Assembly (NCBI GenBank): GCA_026419705.1
Contig: JANZYY010000276.1
Coordinates: 1-6,728 of the forward strand
DNA: 6,728 bases
Source of the DNA: Fischerella sp.
Lineage (GTDB): Bacteria > Cyanobacteriota > Cyanobacteriia > Cyanobacteriales > Nostocaceae
Direction of reading: 5' to 3'
Under the pieces are notes generated by a model. That model did no database searches, was not told the DNA's origin, and was given only the letters and a program-made list of their open reading frames with translations. The translations under genes and the position numbers were made by a program. Position 1 is the stretch's first letter. Each line of letters opens with the position of its first letter. Below are positions 5,427 through 6,728 of this stretch, one piece after another.

Positions 5427-6422
5427 ATGAAAGAACTAATTACCTTAGGATTTATTGGCGACGTCATGCTAGGTCGAGGGGTCAACGAAGAAATCCCTTG
5501 GAAATCACCAGAATCATTCTGGGGAAGTGTCCTGCCGATTTTGCAGGGAGCAGATGTTGTCATTGCCAATCTAGAATGTGCAATTACCAAGCATACCCAA
5601 AAGTGGAGTAAAACACCAAAAGTATTTCACTTCCGCGCCGATCCTGCCGCAGTAGATGTACTTCGTGCTGGTAACATTCAGTTTGTTAGTCTCGCCAACA
5701 ACCACACGCTTGACTTTGAAGAACAAGGTTTACTAGATACACTGCGCTATCTGGATGACGCGAAGATCGGCCATGCTGGCGCAGGTCGGGATATCGGTGA
5801 AGCAACAACTCCAGCCATCATCGATATTGCTGGACTAAAGATTGGCATCATTGCGATTACAGATAACGAACCTGATTTTGCAGCGACAAGCGATCGCCCC
5901 GGTACCTACTATCTAGAAATCAGCTCTGACCCCCTGACTCTATCACTAATTGAATCTGCTGTGGAGCAGCTACGGCATGCAGACGCTGGGCTAGTCATTC
6001 TTTCTGCTCATTGGGGCCCGAATATGGTTACTTCACCACCGCCGCACTTCCGTCGTTTTGCCCATGCAGTCATAGACTGCGGCGTAGATATATTTCACGG
6101 TCATTCCGCCCACCTTTTCCAAGCTGTAGAACACTACAAGCACGGATTAATTCTTTATGACACGGGAGATTTTCTCGATGATTATGCAGTAGACCCACTA
6201 CTGCGTAATGATTGGTCTTTTGTATTTCTCGTGGAAGTGGACAGTAAAGGGTTGCTGCGGTTGCGTTTGATACCCGTTCGTTTGCACTACGCAGAAGTCG
6301 ATCTTGCCAGGGGTGAAGAATTCCATGCTATCTGCCAGCGTATGCAATTTCTTTGTGCAGAATTTAAGAATACGTGTGTTTTGCAATCACCAGAAGGACT
6401 AGAAGTTAAACTTCGCAACTAG
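5427..6422 (+). CDS. CapA-family protein (PGA_cap domain), putative metallophosphoesterase, soluble
   Basis: A 331-residue protein of the CapA / poly-gamma-glutamate synthesis family, which has a calcineurin-like metallophosphoesterase fold. Likely metal-site motifs in order: FIGDVMLGR (9-17, Asp12), NLE (48-50), SLANNHTLDF (88-97, Asn92 and His93), SAHWG (193-197, His195), and HGHSAH (224-229), followed by YDTGDF (244-249) where many CapA proteins have Y-S-x-G-N-F. CapA proteins of capsule operons are usually anchored by an N-terminal membrane segment. This one begins MKELITLGFIGD directly at the first strand, so it should be cytosolic, and no capB or capC gene is visible nearby. A role in phosphoester hydrolysis within the PRPP-linked cluster fits better than capsule synthesis, but this is inference. 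The start has no Shine-Dalgarno, but a longer N-terminus is not supported because the first residues already form the domain's first strand. Confidence 0.9.
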   Translation: MKELITLGFIGDVMLGRGVNEEIPWKSPESFWGSVLPILQGADVVIANLECAITKHTQKWSKTPKVFHFRADPAAVDVLRAGNIQFVSLANNHTLDFEEQGLLDTLRYLDDAKIGHAGAGRDIGEATTPAIIDIAGLKIGIIAITDNEPDFAATSDRPGTYYLEISSDPLTLSLIESAVEQLRHADAGLVILSAHWGPNMVTSPPPHFRRFAHAVIDCGVDIFHGHSAHLFQAVEHYKHGLILYDTGDFLDDYAVDPLLRNDWSFVFLVEVDSKGLLRLRLIPVRLHYAEVDLARGEEFHAICQRMQFLCAEFKNTCVLQSPEGLEVKLRN

Positions 6423-6456
6423 ACCTGTCCACTTTCAACCTTTAACCTTGAGTTTT

Positions 6457-6525
6457 CTTTGTGTCTTAGTGCCTTGGTGGTTCAAAAATAAATTTTATCA
6501 ACCACTAAGACACCAAGACACTAAG
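6457..6525. repeat. 26-bp imperfect inverted repeat with a 17-base AT-rich loop
   Basis: The arm 6457-6482 and the reverse complement of 6500-6525 agree at 22 of 26 positions, counted by hand; one of the four differences gives a G-T pair in RNA. The arms are built from CTTAGTG / CTTGGTG words, a theme common in intergenic DNA of filamentous cyanobacteria. It could be a bidirectional hairpin or terminator-like end for the CapA-like gene, or a small dispersed palindromic element. It ends 22 bases before the next ATG. Confidence 0.75.
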
Positions 6526-6547
6526 TTATCAGTTTTGGAAAGAAATT

Positions 6548-6728
6548 ATGAACTTTATTTACAGAGGTACAACATTAATCATTTTAATCACGATTATTGG
6601 TTTGTCTCTCTCGAAAACACTAGTGCATATTCTGACCGAATCATGGTGGTTTAACGCGGTTGGTTTTGCTGAAGTTTTTTGGACGAGGCTGACATGGCAA
6701 ATTCTAATTTGGGTCGTCACTTTTGTTT
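6548..6728 (+). CDS. UPF0182-family membrane protein, N-terminal 60 residues (3' truncated by window edge)
   Basis: The ATG at 6548, with a weak GGAAAG five bases upstream, opens a frame that runs off the right edge. It starts with a short charged tail (MNFIYRG), then a membrane segment (about 8-20, TTLIILITIIGLS), then HILTESWWFNAVGFAEVFWTR, then a second hydrophobic stretch (about 47-60, QILIWVVTFV). The pattern of an aromatic-rich 'WWFxxVGFxxVFWTR' linker after the first helix is typical of the N-terminus of UPF0182 (COG1615) proteins, which are about 900-1000 residues long with several N-terminal helices and a large external domain. Their function is unknown. It is separated from the CapA-like gene by the inverted repeat and may be an independent unit. 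Confidence 0.75.
   Translation, partial: MNFIYRGTTLIILITIIGLSLSKTLVHILTESWWFNAVGFAEVFWTRLTWQILIWVVTFV

Noticed and set aside
5240..5590. 116-codon minus-strand open frame across the low-complexity tract
   Set aside because: Half of it is translated G/C-rich repeat and the rest overlaps the CapA-like gene; no protein-like features.
6448..6654. 68-codon open frame overlapping the inverted repeat and the UPF0182 start
   Set aside because: It reads through the palindrome, has no recognisable domain, and overlaps in another frame a better supported membrane-protein start at 6548.

Overview
The window looks like chromosomal DNA from a filamentous, probably heterocyst-forming, cyanobacterium (Nostocales-like). 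The grounds are six exact copies of the HIP1 octamer GCGATCGC in 6.7 kb (starts 111, 1405, 3227, 4135, 5410, 5890), about 0.1 being expected by chance. Heptameric tandem repeats and 'GCCCAATCCCC'-type low-complexity tracts fill the gaps, and a UPF0182-family membrane protein sits at the right edge. The assignment is inference from sequence style, not from a marker gene.

All seven supported genes lie on the + strand. In order they are: the C-terminal part of a phosphoribosyltransferase (2-439, cut by the left edge); an alpha/beta hydrolase of the dienelactone-hydrolase type (588-1301); an FtsH membrane protease (1386-3338); a divergent ribose-phosphate pyrophosphokinase, i.e. PRPP synthetase (3507-4439); a second, paralogous alpha/beta hydrolase (4584-5264); a soluble CapA-like putative metallophosphoesterase (5427-6422); and the N-terminus of a UPF0182 multi-pass membrane protein (6548-6728, cut by the right edge). 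Gaps are 84-168 bp and no gene-free stretch exceeds 300 bp. Most gaps carry short repeats or hairpins; the first (440-587) shows nothing but the Shine-Dalgarno site of the next gene.

The arrangement suggests a PRPP-centred accessory locus. One gene makes PRPP and one belongs to a PRPP-using family. Each is followed directly by a copy of the same hydrolase family, and a protease sits between the two pairs. The two hydrolases align along their whole length (about 60% identical by hand) but differ at the active site. The second copy has a complete Ser-Asp-His triad (S121, D170, H198). The first has glycine where the serine should be and has lost one glycine from the HGSGS loop, so it is probably a non-catalytic partner. 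Joint function in nucleotide or sugar-phosphate salvage, or in a stress response, is inference; no substrate can be read from the sequence.

Most notable for follow-up are the active/inactive hydrolase pair, the divergent PRPP synthetase with an altered substrate-binding signature, its leader made of five perfect heptamers with no Shine-Dalgarno, and a 26-bp imperfect inverted repeat before the UPF0182 gene.
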